59,792 nt of DNA from Bacillus solimangrovi (GCF_001742425.1 NZ_MJEH01000002.1:1-59792), one strand, 5' to 3'; counted from the stretch's first letter, positions 36,351 through 44,871 are shown. Notes: a model not told the origin generated them from the sequence alone. Numbers and translations are program-made.

Positions 36351-37062
36351 TTAAAGAACTCCATTCTTGTGTATAGTTATTGTTCACAGATCGTATTTTC
36401 TAGTTGAATTAACATAATACGATAAAAAGAAAATTATTCCTTTTTAAACTAAACTGCAGCAATATTTACGAAATGGGACTTATTTTAAAATACTAATCAG
36501 GTGTAATTTGTCTTCAAATCTATAACGACAGTTGCTAAAAATTCCAAAAAATCAGCCAACTAGAGGTAACGTCAGGAAAATGTGGATTAACAATATTGAG
36601 AAAAATTACAATCTTGAAGACTCTTATAAAAAACAGCCTCATTAAGAAGACTGCTCCATCTTTGTGCATCCTGTACGGATATCCATCTATAAATTATAAA
36701 ATCCTAAAATTATCCATATTTTCTCCAGGAATATGGTGTGAAAAACACCCAAATTCTACTGCATTATAACTACATTAATTCCTGGATGTTCAGCGCTATT
36801 TGCCATTCCTTTAAATATAATTAATTTTGTATCAACTTCCATACTAAAACATCACCTATTACATTTATTAAACCAGCTTTTACTCCTACTTTAATCTAAA
36901 ATGGTGAAAATGAAGCAAGAATTCCACCACTAAATGCATATGAGCTATATAAAGGATTAAGGTATATGGATATGGCTCATTCCAAGGTTAATCTCCTAAA
37001 TGCGCCCTAACAAAGTAAGGTTCTGTATTTACATAATCGCGATGTACCTTTGATTATACTTA
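36351..37062. other. Intergenic region with a possible decayed minus-strand gene
   Basis: About 710 bases. On the minus strand, between about 37040 and 36790, protein-like pieces appear in shifted frames separated by stop codons. Examples are VHRDYVNTEPYFVRAHLGD, NPLYSSYAFSGGILASFSPF and IKVGVKAGLINVIGDVLVWK. This looks like an old gene with frameshifts and stops. The family is not recognised. The left half shows nothing. Confidence 0.35.
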
Positions 37063-37737
37063 TTATGTAAAATAACTTAATAATTCATCAAAAGAATTGA
37101 TCTCAGCATATGGGTTTATTTTAGTTTCATTTTTGTTCATATGAGGATTAAACCATATGCCTTTTATATTTGTATTTTGACAACCACCTATATCTCTATT
37201 GATGTCATCTCCAACGAATAATGCATCTTCCGCTTGCACATTAAGCTTATTTAATGCTAATTCAAATATGCGTCTATCAGGCTTACTAAATCCCACTTCT
37301 TCAGAAATAATTATTGTATCAAATAAATTATTTAAATGAGTGTTTATTATTTTTGCTTTTTGTCTCTGAGTAGAGCCATTTGTTATAATTGCAACTTTTA
37401 CATGTGTCTTTATAATATTTATGATATTCATAGTATGTTGATTAATAGTAAAACAATGCGGAAATTTTTCATTCCAAAAATCTTGTATGTAATTGCGTGG
37501 TATTCTATTTTTAGGTGGAAATTCATCAAAAAAAGATTTCAAAACTTTTATTTTATTATTATCTCCATAGCTTTTTTTATCATATTCTTTGAACTTTTGT
37601 AACATTTCGTTTTTTTCTAATGGTGTAACATTCTGATAACATGTATCTAAAATAGTTAAATACATTTTTTCTACAGCTTGATCCCTATTAATTAAGGTAT
37701 CATCTAAATCAAATAGCATAGCTTTATAATCGCTCAA
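37063..37737 (-). CDS. HAD-superfamily hydrolase (YjjG/5'-nucleotidase-like)
   Basis: This 224-residue phosphatase has motif I FDLDDT at 9-14 (nucleophile Asp10, general acid Asp12) and a helical cap (about 18-95). Motif II follows as IITNGST, motif III as the lysine in GFSKPDRRIF, and motif IV as FVGDDINRD. The build matches HAD-IA enzymes such as YjjG/YfnB nucleotidases or housecleaning phosphatases; substrate is not readable. A ribosome binding site is weak but AGGCTGTGAAGTT precedes the ATG. The gene is flanked by long gaps on both sides. Confidence 0.85.
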   Translation of the reverse strand: MSDYKAMLFDLDDTLINRDQAVEKMYLTILDTCYQNVTPLEKNEMLQKFKEYDKKSYGDNNKIKVLKSFFDEFPPKNRIPRNYIQDFWNEKFPHCFTINQHTMNIINIIKTHVKVAIITNGSTQRQKAKIINTHLNNLFDTIIISEEVGFSKPDRRIFELALNKLNVQAEDALFVGDDINRDIGGCQNTNIKGIWFNPHMNKNETKINPYAEINSFDELLSYFT

Positions 37738-38376
37738 ATAACTTCACAGCCTTTCACACAATATAAGTACTCCCTAGTTTGAACCTCCAAATTTTTAGTT
37801 CATCAAAAAATGTCACCTTAAAATATGGCAAGGGATAATTTAATAAAAAACAAATTATTTAGGTAGTTATTTCCTTACATTTTATTAATAAGTCTTCTAT
37901 ACAACTTAAGTACTTTCGATTCCACTAAGTTCTATATTTCAACAATCATTGTTAAATTCCTCCAAATTACTTTAGGATTTAGATGTATACGCAAACGAAT
38001 AGTTTGGTAAGTATGTCAAATTATGCGCTTGCCCGAGAAATAATATGAAATTAAAAAGCGGAAGCCATCTGAGACATTCCGCTTACTTCATAGAATGAAA
38101 TTTAAAACCTTTGTACAGATTTAATAAATCTAAAAGCTTATTCCAAAGTACTATTTCTTCCTGACTTCCTTTTGTTTTCATTCTAATTAAACTCTTATTA
38201 AATTTAATAAAAGACATGAACCGCGATTAAATCAAGTTTCAAAATCATTTCGTGATGTTGTTGATTGTGTAAGGAAAATTGACAACTATTATTTCATTAT
38301 TTAGACTTATGATAACCCACCTTAAGAACGACAACTACATAATGTTATTAGATATCTTCATAAGAAAGGAGCTATC
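37738..38376. other. Intergenic region with a short minus-strand ORF and its terminator
   Basis: About 640 bases. A 44-codon minus-strand frame (38083-38217) starts MSFIKFNKSLIRMKTKGSQE and ends exactly at a terminator stem (AAGCGGAA 38056-38063 / TTCCGCTT 38077-38084, followed by T on the minus strand). No ribosome binding site is seen, so it may be the 3' end of a lost gene. The rest holds nothing I recognise. Confidence 0.4.
38056..38084 (-). terminator. Terminator hairpin on the minus strand
   Basis: AAGCGGAA and TTCCGCTT form an 8-bp stem with a 13-base loop, followed on the minus strand by TTTAATTTC. It overlaps the stop codon of a 44-codon frame. Confidence 0.6.
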
Positions 38377-38790
38377 ATGAAAAAAATCGCGATATCACTA
38401 TGTATAATTGGCAGTTTAGTTGGTTTTTCATATAGTTTTTTGAGATGGATAGGAATTGGTCTGGCTAGTGTGGAACCATTTTCTTTTTATGAACAATTGC
38501 ATGCTACTCTTCCTTTAATAGTTTCGGGTATAGGTATAGTTTTAGTTGTTATTTTTCAACGATCTTTCAAACTGATGATGCTTTTTATAACTTTATCTTT
38601 TCTCAATGCTATTTATCTCTTAATTGAGCAGTTTACACTCAACACGAGTGATAATGTTAATTCATCTTCACAAACAGACATTTTATTCGATAAAATCTTA
38701 GAATTTAGTCCTACAGTTTACTTATTTAGTATTTGTATTTGTTTTTTTATACTATTGTTTCAAAATAAAAAAACTTCCCAACTAACATAA
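38377..38790 (+). CDS. Four-helix membrane protein, hypothetical, 137 residues
   Basis: Four hydrophobic segments are visible at about 4-24, 47-64, 67-87 and 112-128. A short polar stretch with SSSQTD lies between the third and fourth, and a lysine-rich C-terminus follows. The start is ATG after AAGAAAGGAGC. The family is not recognised. It is alone on the plus strand between minus-strand genes. Confidence 0.65.
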   Translation: MKKIAISLCIIGSLVGFSYSFLRWIGIGLASVEPFSFYEQLHATLPLIVSGIGIVLVVIFQRSFKLMMLFITLSFLNAIYLLIEQFTLNTSDNVNSSSQTDILFDKILEFSPTVYLFSICICFFILLFQNKKTSQLT

Positions 38791-38897
38791 TAGTAGTGAG
38801 ATCTCTTTTTTATGTAAATCTATTAGAAAATACCTTGCTACTTTTTTTATTTTAGAATTAGTAATAAATTACGGACTATAGAGTATACCTAACTAAT

Positions 38898-38946
38898 AAC
38901 TACACCTCTAATAGTAAGATTATATATACAAATTAGAGGTGTAGTT
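38898..38946. repeat. Perfect 15-base inverted repeat
   Basis: AACTACACCTCTAAT (38898-38912) and ATTAGAGGTGTAGTT (38932-38946) flank a 19-base A+T-rich loop. No T-run follows. It lies in the gap between two converging genes and could be a terminator-like stem or a small mobile-element remnant. Confidence 0.5.
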
Positions 38947-39075
38947 CACTTCATTCATATTAGGATCTCCAAAAAAAACAAGTATCCTGTACATCTATGA
39001 TGTCTTATTAAAGGTTGTAGGTAAGATGCATGTAACTACTTAAATGATCAGTAAGACCCCGATTATAATTGACAC

Positions 39076-40269
39076 TTAGTTATCCTCTCTCAATACTGGA
39101 CGAATTGGCAATAAGCTTCCGATTAATGCGACAGCTGCTGCAGCTAAAAACATTTTATCAAACCCATATACCGCGATTCCTGCCACACTACTGAAAATAA
39201 CTAAATCACAAACTGAATCTATGATAGATAGCAACGAAATTGTTGTCGCTCTTACATTCGATGGAATGATGTCATTGGCTAGTTGCGCATATACTGGGTA
39301 ACGCACCGTCCTTACAAAACGAAACAGTACCATGATAATAAGTAAAATCCACAGTGTATCTCGATAGAAAGCTAGGAATAATAATCCAATTACTCCAATC
39401 CCACCAGTTAAATGTAATATTTTAACTCGAGAAATTTGAGATGTTATCCATCCGATTGATCTTGATACAAAAAAGCTTAGAATCGCAAGAACAGCAAGTA
39501 CAACTCCGATTAAATAGACTGGTACATTAGCATCATTGAGTAGTTTATCATTAAAATTATCAAATATTGCTGCAGTTGGGATAAATACGAGTGTAATATT
39601 TAAGAACATCCATAACACTTGCGGGGCTCTTCTTATCGCATTTACTCCCTCTTTTACTTGCTTAAAAGGATTTTCACGGTAATTTCCTTGTTCTGATGGA
39701 TTTTTAACAAAGAATAGCAAAACAATTTGAACGGACTGAAACATAATCCCCAACAGAATGAGTAAAATAAACTGTTCATCAGCTAAATCTTTTGCAATAA
39801 TCGCACCTATTATTAATACAAATACCATTACAACCGATTGTGCCGATTGAATAATTCCTAATGCTTTATCCAACTTATTTTCTTCATTCGACTCTTTCAA
39901 AGATTCATAGATTAATGCCTCATCTGCCCCACTGAAAAATGTGACAGCAAATCCGCTTAATAGACTACTTGAGAAGAAAATCCATGGTTCATACGCCCAA
40001 ATGAGCATTCCATGACTAACTAAACTTAATATTGCACCAATCATAAATGATAGTTTTGCACCATAACGATCAGCAAACATACCTGTTGGAACTTCACCGA
40101 TCAATACACCTGTACTCCAAAAGAGTAAAACCCACAGAATGTACGCTTCATCTAATCCTCGTGAGAAATAAAACAAAGCTAGTACGGGTTGTATAAATCG
40201 AACACTTCCAAATAATTTTGCCCAAAATAGAACACGAATATTATGTGAAGCTAATGTATCCTTTTTCAA
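39076..40269 (-). CDS. MFS transporter (drug efflux type) with regulated leader
   Basis: This major facilitator protein has about twelve membrane segments. The usual A-motif region is GEVPTGMFADRYGAKLSF in the loop between segments two and three. Starting at the TTG at 40269 gives 397 residues and places CAGGAGGAT 6 bases upstream. A longer frame to 40311 would put the ribosome binding site inside the gene and is rejected. Upstream on the same strand lie an operator-like repeat with an embedded -10 box, a 19-codon leader ORF, and two alternative hairpins, one of which sequesters this gene's ribosome binding site. That arrangement suggests induction by a translation-affecting compound and a role as a resistance exporter. 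The substrate is not known. Confidence 0.85.
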   Translation of the reverse strand: MKKDTLASHNIRVLFWAKLFGSVRFIQPVLALFYFSRGLDEAYILWVLLFWSTGVLIGEVPTGMFADRYGAKLSFMIGAILSLVSHGMLIWAYEPWIFFSSSLLSGFAVTFFSGADEALIYESLKESNEENKLDKALGIIQSAQSVVMVFVLIIGAIIAKDLADEQFILLILLGIMFQSVQIVLLFFVKNPSEQGNYRENPFKQVKEGVNAIRRAPQVLWMFLNITLVFIPTAAIFDNFNDKLLNDANVPVYLIGVVLAVLAILSFFVSRSIGWITSQISRVKILHLTGGIGVIGLLFLAFYRDTLWILLIIMVLFRFVRTVRYPVYAQLANDIIPSNVRATTISLLSIIDSVCDLVIFSSVAGIAVYGFDKMFLAAAAVALIGSLLPIRPVLREDN

Positions 40270-40278
40270 TTTATTATC

Positions 40279-40377
40279 CTCCTGTTTGATGTTTAGTCTG
40301 TTATTAAACAAACAGGAGTGAACATTTCTGGAATATTTGTTTATTTACCTATCCGAACTTTTTCACCCCTATTTGTT
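40279..40377 (-). promoter_or_regulatory. Translational attenuator of the MFS gene: two mutually exclusive stems
   Basis: In the minus-strand RNA, CTCCTGTTTG (40309-40318) pairs perfectly with CAAACAGGAG (40279-40288), which contains the MFS ribosome binding site. The same anti-site segment, extended to CACTCCTGTTTGTT (40307-40320), can instead pair with AACAAATAGGGGTG (40364-40377) inside the leader ORF: 14 pairs, two of them G-U. The two stems exclude each other, as in attenuators of resistance genes. Confidence 0.6.
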
Positions 40378-40408
40378 GGTTTGAAAAGAATGTTAGGCTT
40401 TTTTGCAT
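40349..40408 (-). CDS. Leader peptide of the MFS gene, 19 residues
   Basis: The ATG at 40408 has AAGGAGG eight bases upstream, one of the best ribosome binding sites in this region. It opens a 19-codon frame, MQKSLTFFSNQQIGVKKFG, ending in TAG. Codons 11-15 form the first arm of the alternative stem. It is separated from the transporter start by about 80 bases. A peptide this short with such a strong start, followed by alternative hairpins, fits a regulatory leader rather than a functional protein. Confidence 0.6.
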   Translation of the reverse strand: MQKSLTFFSNQQIGVKKFG

Positions 40409-40422
40409 ATAAATTTCCTCCT

Positions 40423-40461
40423 TGTAATGATGTTATATAGATTATACATAACATCATTACA
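40423..40461 (-). promoter_or_regulatory. Promoter with flanking operator-like inverted repeat for the MFS leader
   Basis: Perfect 14-base arms TGTAATGATGTTAT (40423-40436) and ATAACATCATTACA (40448-40461) flank 11 bases. The minus-strand -10 box TATAAT (40441-40446) lies inside that spacer. No good -35 hexamer is visible. A repressor bound here would block initiation. Confidence 0.55.
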
Positions 40462-40630
40462 TAAAAAAAGATAAATTAGGAAAAAAAGGTTTTGAAACTT
40501 TGTTATATTCCATATTTTTCAATTATATATAATACTATATTTTCTGATTCCAAAGTTAATGTAATCCACTATTGTGCTCATTTTGTTTTGCTCTCTAAGT
40601 ACCACACTTTCTGTTTATATTAAACAAAAA

Positions 40631-40658
40631 AAACAAGAGCAAACACTCACCCTTGTTT
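40631..40658 (-). terminator. Rho-independent terminator on the minus strand
   Basis: AAACAAG (40631-40637) and CTTGTTT (40652-40658) form a stem that, on the minus strand, is followed by a long T-run. It would end transcription from the Cys-rich protein gene at 40902. Confidence 0.6.
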
Positions 40659-40901
40659 ATTGTTCTAATGATTATACTTTAATTATCTAAGTTTGATTTA
40701 TTCATTTTATCACTTTTAATAGACTTTCATAAAATTATCTGAAATCCAAAAACTAGGAACATATAATGAGTAAATAAGCAATTATTATATAAAGGAATCT
40801 AAAATTTCTTATGTATCAGATAGAAACTTTGATTGTCAAACAACCCGCTATTGTGAAAATCTATAAGGGTACGATGTAAAAAACAGCAATACAAATAGAA
40901 T

Positions 40902-41771
40902 TTAAATTACTTCCCTTCTAGTTACTTTATCTAAAGGAATTCTTACAAAATGAGGCATCCAACAATCGGCAGCTTCCATACCTACTGCATGTCCATTCCT
41001 GCAGTATATATTAAAAGTAGAAGCATCTGGACCACAACATCCTATTGCTGGTTCTTTTTTTGCATCAAAATATAGCATGTTAATTGGTACAATGACTTCA
41101 TCTTCAGTAATTGTACTGACAGGTAGAATGTCAGCTCTAATCAACTCATGCCCATAAACATATTCTCGCCGTGAAATAAACGGTTCTCCATCCTTTAGAG
41201 AAAGATCACTTAGATTCCCCACATGATTTAAAATTTTAGTAACAAACTTTCCACATTCCTTACACAAAAAAGAAGTTCGATTGACATCTATGGTTCGCCA
41301 TGATTGATCAAAATGAGTCGCGCTTTTTTCATAGATCTCCATATAATCATTAATTATCTTTTCTGATAAAGTCATAGTATCATTCATATACTTTAATACG
41401 TTACGCTTTTCAAATAATTCCAACTTGTTTCTTTTGGGTATAGGAATAATTTGTACTTCTTCATTATCAGAAATCTCAAACACATTACCCTTTTGATTTG
41501 CATTTAAAAATTGTTTAATATACTTCAGTTTGTCATTATCTTCTTTATTCATAGACTTTTCAAACGTTCTTACGTCAACAGCACTTTGTTTCAATGCGCA
41601 AGAACTAGCTATCTCAATTCCACTTTGTAAAACTTCCATCATGGCACAAAATTCACTTATAAAAATATGAATATTTTCTTTGTTCAATTGGGATGAAGCT
41701 TCCAGTGATTGATGATAATGATATTTTGCACTTTTTAATTTGAATTCAACGGCTTCTATGACATTCTTCAT
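40902..41771 (-). CDS. Hypothetical protein with a C-terminal cysteine/histidine cluster, 289 residues
   Basis: I do not recognise this protein. The start at 41771 is chosen because AAGGAG lies 10 bases upstream; an ATG at 41807 lacks a site. Residues 1-150 look helical. The C-terminal half has CKEC (170-173), GCCGPD (244-249), CRNGH with Cys257 and His261, and a final ADCWMPHFV with Cys270. The arrangement resembles a zinc-binding module. No signal peptide or membrane segment is seen. It is alone between two long gaps. Function is unknown. Confidence 0.65.
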   Translation of the reverse strand: MKNVIEAVEFKLKSAKYHYHQSLEASSQLNKENIHIFISEFCAMMEVLQSGIEIASSCALKQSAVDVRTFEKSMNKEDNDKLKYIKQFLNANQKGNVFEISDNEEVQIIPIPKRNKLELFEKRNVLKYMNDTMTLSEKIINDYMEIYEKSATHFDQSWRTIDVNRTSFLCKECGKFVTKILNHVGNLSDLSLKDGEPFISRREYVYGHELIRADILPVSTITEDEVIVPINMLYFDAKKEPAIGCCGPDASTFNIYCRNGHAVGMEAADCWMPHFVRIPLDKVTRREVI

Positions 41772-41988
41772 ACAACTGTTTCTCCTTATCGATATGTTAT
41801 GCAACAAACTAGATATTGCTATTAGGTCAATTACTTTACTATTTCATAACGTAATACTGTTAGCTACATTGTCATATATATGAGTTCATTTACCTATTGT
41901 TATTAATTTTTACACTATAAGTAAATTCATATATAATTATGAAATAGAATGCTAGAATTTGCAAACGTTTTAAAAAGGAGGCAAACAG

Positions 41989-42012
41989 GTTAAAGCAGTC
42001 ATAATAGAATGA
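41989..42012 (+). pseudogene. Vestigial 5' end of an oxidoreductase-like gene
   Basis: A plus-strand AAGGAGG (41975-41981) is followed by codons reading VKAVIIE and then TGA. MKAVIIE is a typical N-terminus of zinc-binding or quinone oxidoreductases. No ATG is present and the frame stops at once. It abuts the 3' end of the opposite-strand MDR gene. Confidence 0.35.
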
Positions 42013-42014
42013 CC

Positions 42015-42977
42015 TTACGTTATTACAACATTTCCCTTTTTATGTCCCTTTTCAACATACTCGTGTGCTTTAGCAATTTCTTCAAACGGATAACTTCTAT
42101 CTATAACAGGTTTTATTTCTCCTGCTTCAATAAGCTCTTTAAGAAATGTTAAATCTTCAGATCGACTTGGTGTTAATCCACTTACGACTTTTTTGCTACC
42201 TATTTTTGAAGTCCACAAAATTTCAAATAACTGTTTAAAATTCATGACAGCTAAAACATAGTATCCTTTTGGCTTTAACGATGCTTTACAATTCGAAAAC
42301 TTTGTTTTTCCTACAGTGTCAAAAATAATATCATAGCTCTGATCGTTTTTTGTAAAATCTTCTTTAGTGTAATCAATTACTCTATCAGCTCCAAGTGATT
42401 TCACCAATTCTACATTCGTACTGCTGCATACACCTGTAACTTCTGCTCCAAAGTATTTGGCAAGCTGTACTGCATACGTACCTACACTTCCAGAAGCCCC
42501 ATAAACAAGAACTTTATGTTCACTTTGAATATTTCCTTTTCTGAGGAAATACAATGCAGATACTGCGCCAAAGGGAACTGCTGCGGCCTCCTCATAAGTC
42601 ATACTTTCTGGTTTTATTGTGATAGGACCATCTTCAGGCAGACTTATATACTCAGCATAAGTGCCTTTTTCGTTAAATCCATAAACTTGATCACCTTGCT
42701 TAAAGAGTTTTACATCTTTGCCTACTTCTACAATTTCCCCAGCCAAATCCATTCCTAGTATTGTTCTTTTTGGCTTCGTGAAACCTATTGCCATTTTTGA
42801 AATTGGCCAAAGAGGTAATGACTTTCTACTACCAATTCTCATTCTTACATCCCCGGAAGACACTGTTCTCGCATATATCTTTATTAATACTTCATTATCC
42901 TTTACAGTAGGTTTTTCAACCTCTTTGAGTTGGAGAACATTTGATGATCCATATCTAGTATACATAATCGCTTTCAT
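42015..42977 (-). CDS. NADPH:quinone oxidoreductase-like MDR protein
   Basis: This 320-residue medium-chain dehydrogenase/reductase has an N-terminal GroES-like domain with GMDLAGEIVEVGKDV near 75-89. The nucleotide-binding domain follows, with the loop VYGASGSVGTYAVQLAKYFG. The catalytic-zinc cysteine and histidine are not seen, so it fits the zinc-free zeta-crystallin/quinone reductase group rather than true alcohol dehydrogenases. AGGAGGAGAATC precedes the ATG. It is isolated on the minus strand. Substrate unknown. Confidence 0.87.
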   Translation of the reverse strand: MKAIMYTRYGSSNVLQLKEVEKPTVKDNEVLIKIYARTVSSGDVRMRIGSRKSLPLWPISKMAIGFTKPKRTILGMDLAGEIVEVGKDVKLFKQGDQVYGFNEKGTYAEYISLPEDGPITIKPESMTYEEAAAVPFGAVSALYFLRKGNIQSEHKVLVYGASGSVGTYAVQLAKYFGAEVTGVCSSTNVELVKSLGADRVIDYTKEDFTKNDQSYDIIFDTVGKTKFSNCKASLKPKGYYVLAVMNFKQLFEILWTSKIGSKKVVSGLTPSRSEDLTFLKELIEAGEIKPVIDRSYPFEEIAKAHEYVEKGHKKGNVVIT

Positions 42978-43180
42978 GATTCTCCTCCTTAAATTTCATC
43001 TATACATGACGTAACTCAGTCATCCACTCCATGATATAATAAAGAACATCAATAATTTACACATATACAAATATCTCAATTTTACGTTCATATCTGCTGT
43101 TTCAGAAAGATATTGCCTTTAATTAATCTAATGTATTCCAGTATTCCCTTAATAATTCACCTGTTCTTTAAATCACATAA

Positions 43181-43262
43181 TTAAGTAATACTGATATTAA
43201 TTAATTTTTCCATAAGAAAACACCTCCTTTTATTAGATTGATTCTAATAATGAAGGTGCACT
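43181..43262 (-). other. Ten-codon ORF whose ribosome binding site lies in a hairpin
   Basis: On the minus strand the ATG at 43213 follows AAGGAGGTG and opens MEKLINISIT, then TAA (43181). The ribosome binding site lies in the right arm of a hairpin made by CACCTTCATTATTAGA and TCTAATAAAAGGAGGTG (43221-43258). A piece reading TGELLREYWNTLD follows in another frame, so this may be a regulated leader or the start of a decayed gene. The rest of 42978-43430 shows nothing else. Confidence 0.35.
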
Positions 43263-43430
43263 TTTTAATGTGAATTCAAATTTTTATATTATTACTATAA
43301 AATAAGATATATAGGTTTTATTAAGAATTCTTTACTCTAAAAAAACTTATACCTTTCCTATTCCCTTTAATAAGACACTAAAAACTATTAATAGAAATAA
43401 TTGCACAAATTGAATTATTTAACAATTCAC

Positions 43431-44195
43431 CTACTTTATTAACACTGGCTCACATTGCAAATAACTAATATATGAATCAATGTCATTACTATTCAAATTC
43501 ACGAAAAATAACCTTCCTCCTTTAGAATCTCCTACATCTTTCATAGGTGAAATACGTTGGTATCCATGCTGAGAGTTTGCAACATAACCAACTGTAATCT
43601 CAGGGTCATCAGACCAGCATATTTCAGCGACTGTCGAAGGGTGTGCATTTACCTTCGTAGTCAAAGTGAGTGCATCTTTAATAGGATGATTTATTGAATA
43701 ACTTGTACCCTTTATCCATTCTTTATAGCTTTCCTGATCCCAACCTATTCTTGAAACACGCACACCTTCTGACTTTCCGTCTAATCTCTCACCTGTTTTG
43801 TAATCAACAATTAACGCTCCACTGACATGAATGTTCTTGTCTAGGGTGTTTATTGCATTATGTATAGCCATTTTAGATACCCCACAATTTTGCAATAAAG
43901 AATATGATAATTCTCTACCCTTAATAGGACTTTGAACTTCAAGGGTCGTGACAGGCAATGGATTTAATACGGTAATAGGCTGTTGGACCCTTTCAATTGC
44001 TAAGTTTATGAAATCTGGTTTTCCTCTACTATGTGTATATGCTTTATTAAAAAGATTATTTAGATATTCTTGAATTTCTAATTCTGTTGCTAATAATTCT
44101 CCTCCAGATATATGCTTCCCTCCTTTTTCGTGAGGTTCTCCTTCTGATGCTCTCATTCTTAAGCTATAATAATTATCACTTGTCAAAATAACCAA
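43431..44195 (-). CDS. bioW: 6-carboxyhexanoate-CoA ligase (pimeloyl-CoA synthetase) BioW
   Basis: BioW activates pimelate with ATP and CoA to pimeloyl-CoA, an entry point to biotin synthesis. The 254-residue sequence follows the Bacillus enzyme throughout. It has YSLRMRAS at 10-17, the GGKHISGGE loop at 25-33, the SRGKPDFINL segment near 56, GVRVSRIGW near 144, and AEICWSDDPEITVGYVA near 191. The start used is TTG at 44195, overlapping the upstream gene by 20 bases; a TTG four codons in is also possible. No bioA, bioF, bioD or bioB gene is in the window. The operon here consists only of this gene and the membrane protein upstream. Confidence 0.9.
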   Translation of the reverse strand: MVILTSDNYYSLRMRASEGEPHEKGGKHISGGELLATELEIQEYLNNLFNKAYTHSRGKPDFINLAIERVQQPITVLNPLPVTTLEVQSPIKGRELSYSLLQNCGVSKMAIHNAINTLDKNIHVSGALIVDYKTGERLDGKSEGVRVSRIGWDQESYKEWIKGTSYSINHPIKDALTLTTKVNAHPSTVAEICWSDDPEITVGYVANSQHGYQRISPMKDVGDSKGGRLFFVNLNSNDIDSYISYLQCEPVLIK

Positions 44196-44661
44196 CTTCT
44201 TTCGTTACCTTTTTTAGAACTTTTGTAAGTGGTATGACTGCTAACATAGTAAAAACCATTCCTGGTACTGCAGCTATTATTAGAGGCCAAGGTGTAACAT
44301 CTAATGTTTTGGCTAGTCCCAACCTAGCGACAAAAGATCCTATTGGTCCTGCCATTATTAATACAGGAAAAGATGTACCAAAGACAGAAACGATTCCACC
44401 GACTACGATTCTAAAAATCATTGAAATTTCAACATTTAATATTGTATGTAAACCTAATAAAAACAGTATTGAACTAGCCATAACGCCTGCCCATATATAC
44501 CTCCAAAATCCAAAAACTGCAACAATAGCTACAGATATAGGAGCGGATATTTGAAATTCTGATCCAGGCACAAATGAAGGGATCTTAATCATTCCTGTGA
44601 CAATTATCAAACCAGCTAATAAACTGACCAAAGTAATTTCTCTTGTTTTTTTAATTTTCAA
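44176..44661 (-). CDS. Small polytopic membrane protein upstream of bioW, possible pimelate or biotin-precursor transporter
   Basis: This 161-residue protein has five to six hydrophobic segments and starts at TTG with GGAGG 7 bases upstream. Size, the basic N-terminus MKIKKTREITLVSLLAGLII and hydrophobic pattern resemble the substrate-binding components of energy-coupling-factor transporters. Its last codons overlap bioW by 20 bases, so the two are translationally coupled. Function is inferred from that coupling only: import of pimelate or a related precursor. It is not an obvious BioY. No EcfA or EcfT genes are in the window, as expected for a shared module. Confidence 0.65.
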   Translation of the reverse strand: MKIKKTREITLVSLLAGLIIVTGMIKIPSFVPGSEFQISAPISVAIVAVFGFWRYIWAGVMASSILFLLGLHTILNVEISMIFRIVVGGIVSVFGTSFPVLIMAGPIGSFVARLGLAKTLDVTPWPLIIAAVPGMVFTMLAVIPLTKVLKKVTKEVGYFDK

Positions 44662-44871
44662 AATTTAACCTCCGTTATTTAGTGCATCTTCTAGTGAAAT
44701 AATAGATGAGTTTTTAATAGCTGTTTAGTTAGAAATAATCAATATTTTTCTTAGACACTAATCTGAACTCGCTTATTTTCCACCCTCTTCTTCTATATTT
44801 TATTACAATTCTAAGTATGATAGCTTAAAAGAATTATCACAATAATTTCATAATCATTTTATGTATTTATT

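Noticed and set aside
40270-40311. N-terminal extension of the MFS gene
   Set aside because: It would put the gene's AGGAGG site inside the coding sequence; the TTG at 40269 is correctly spaced behind it.
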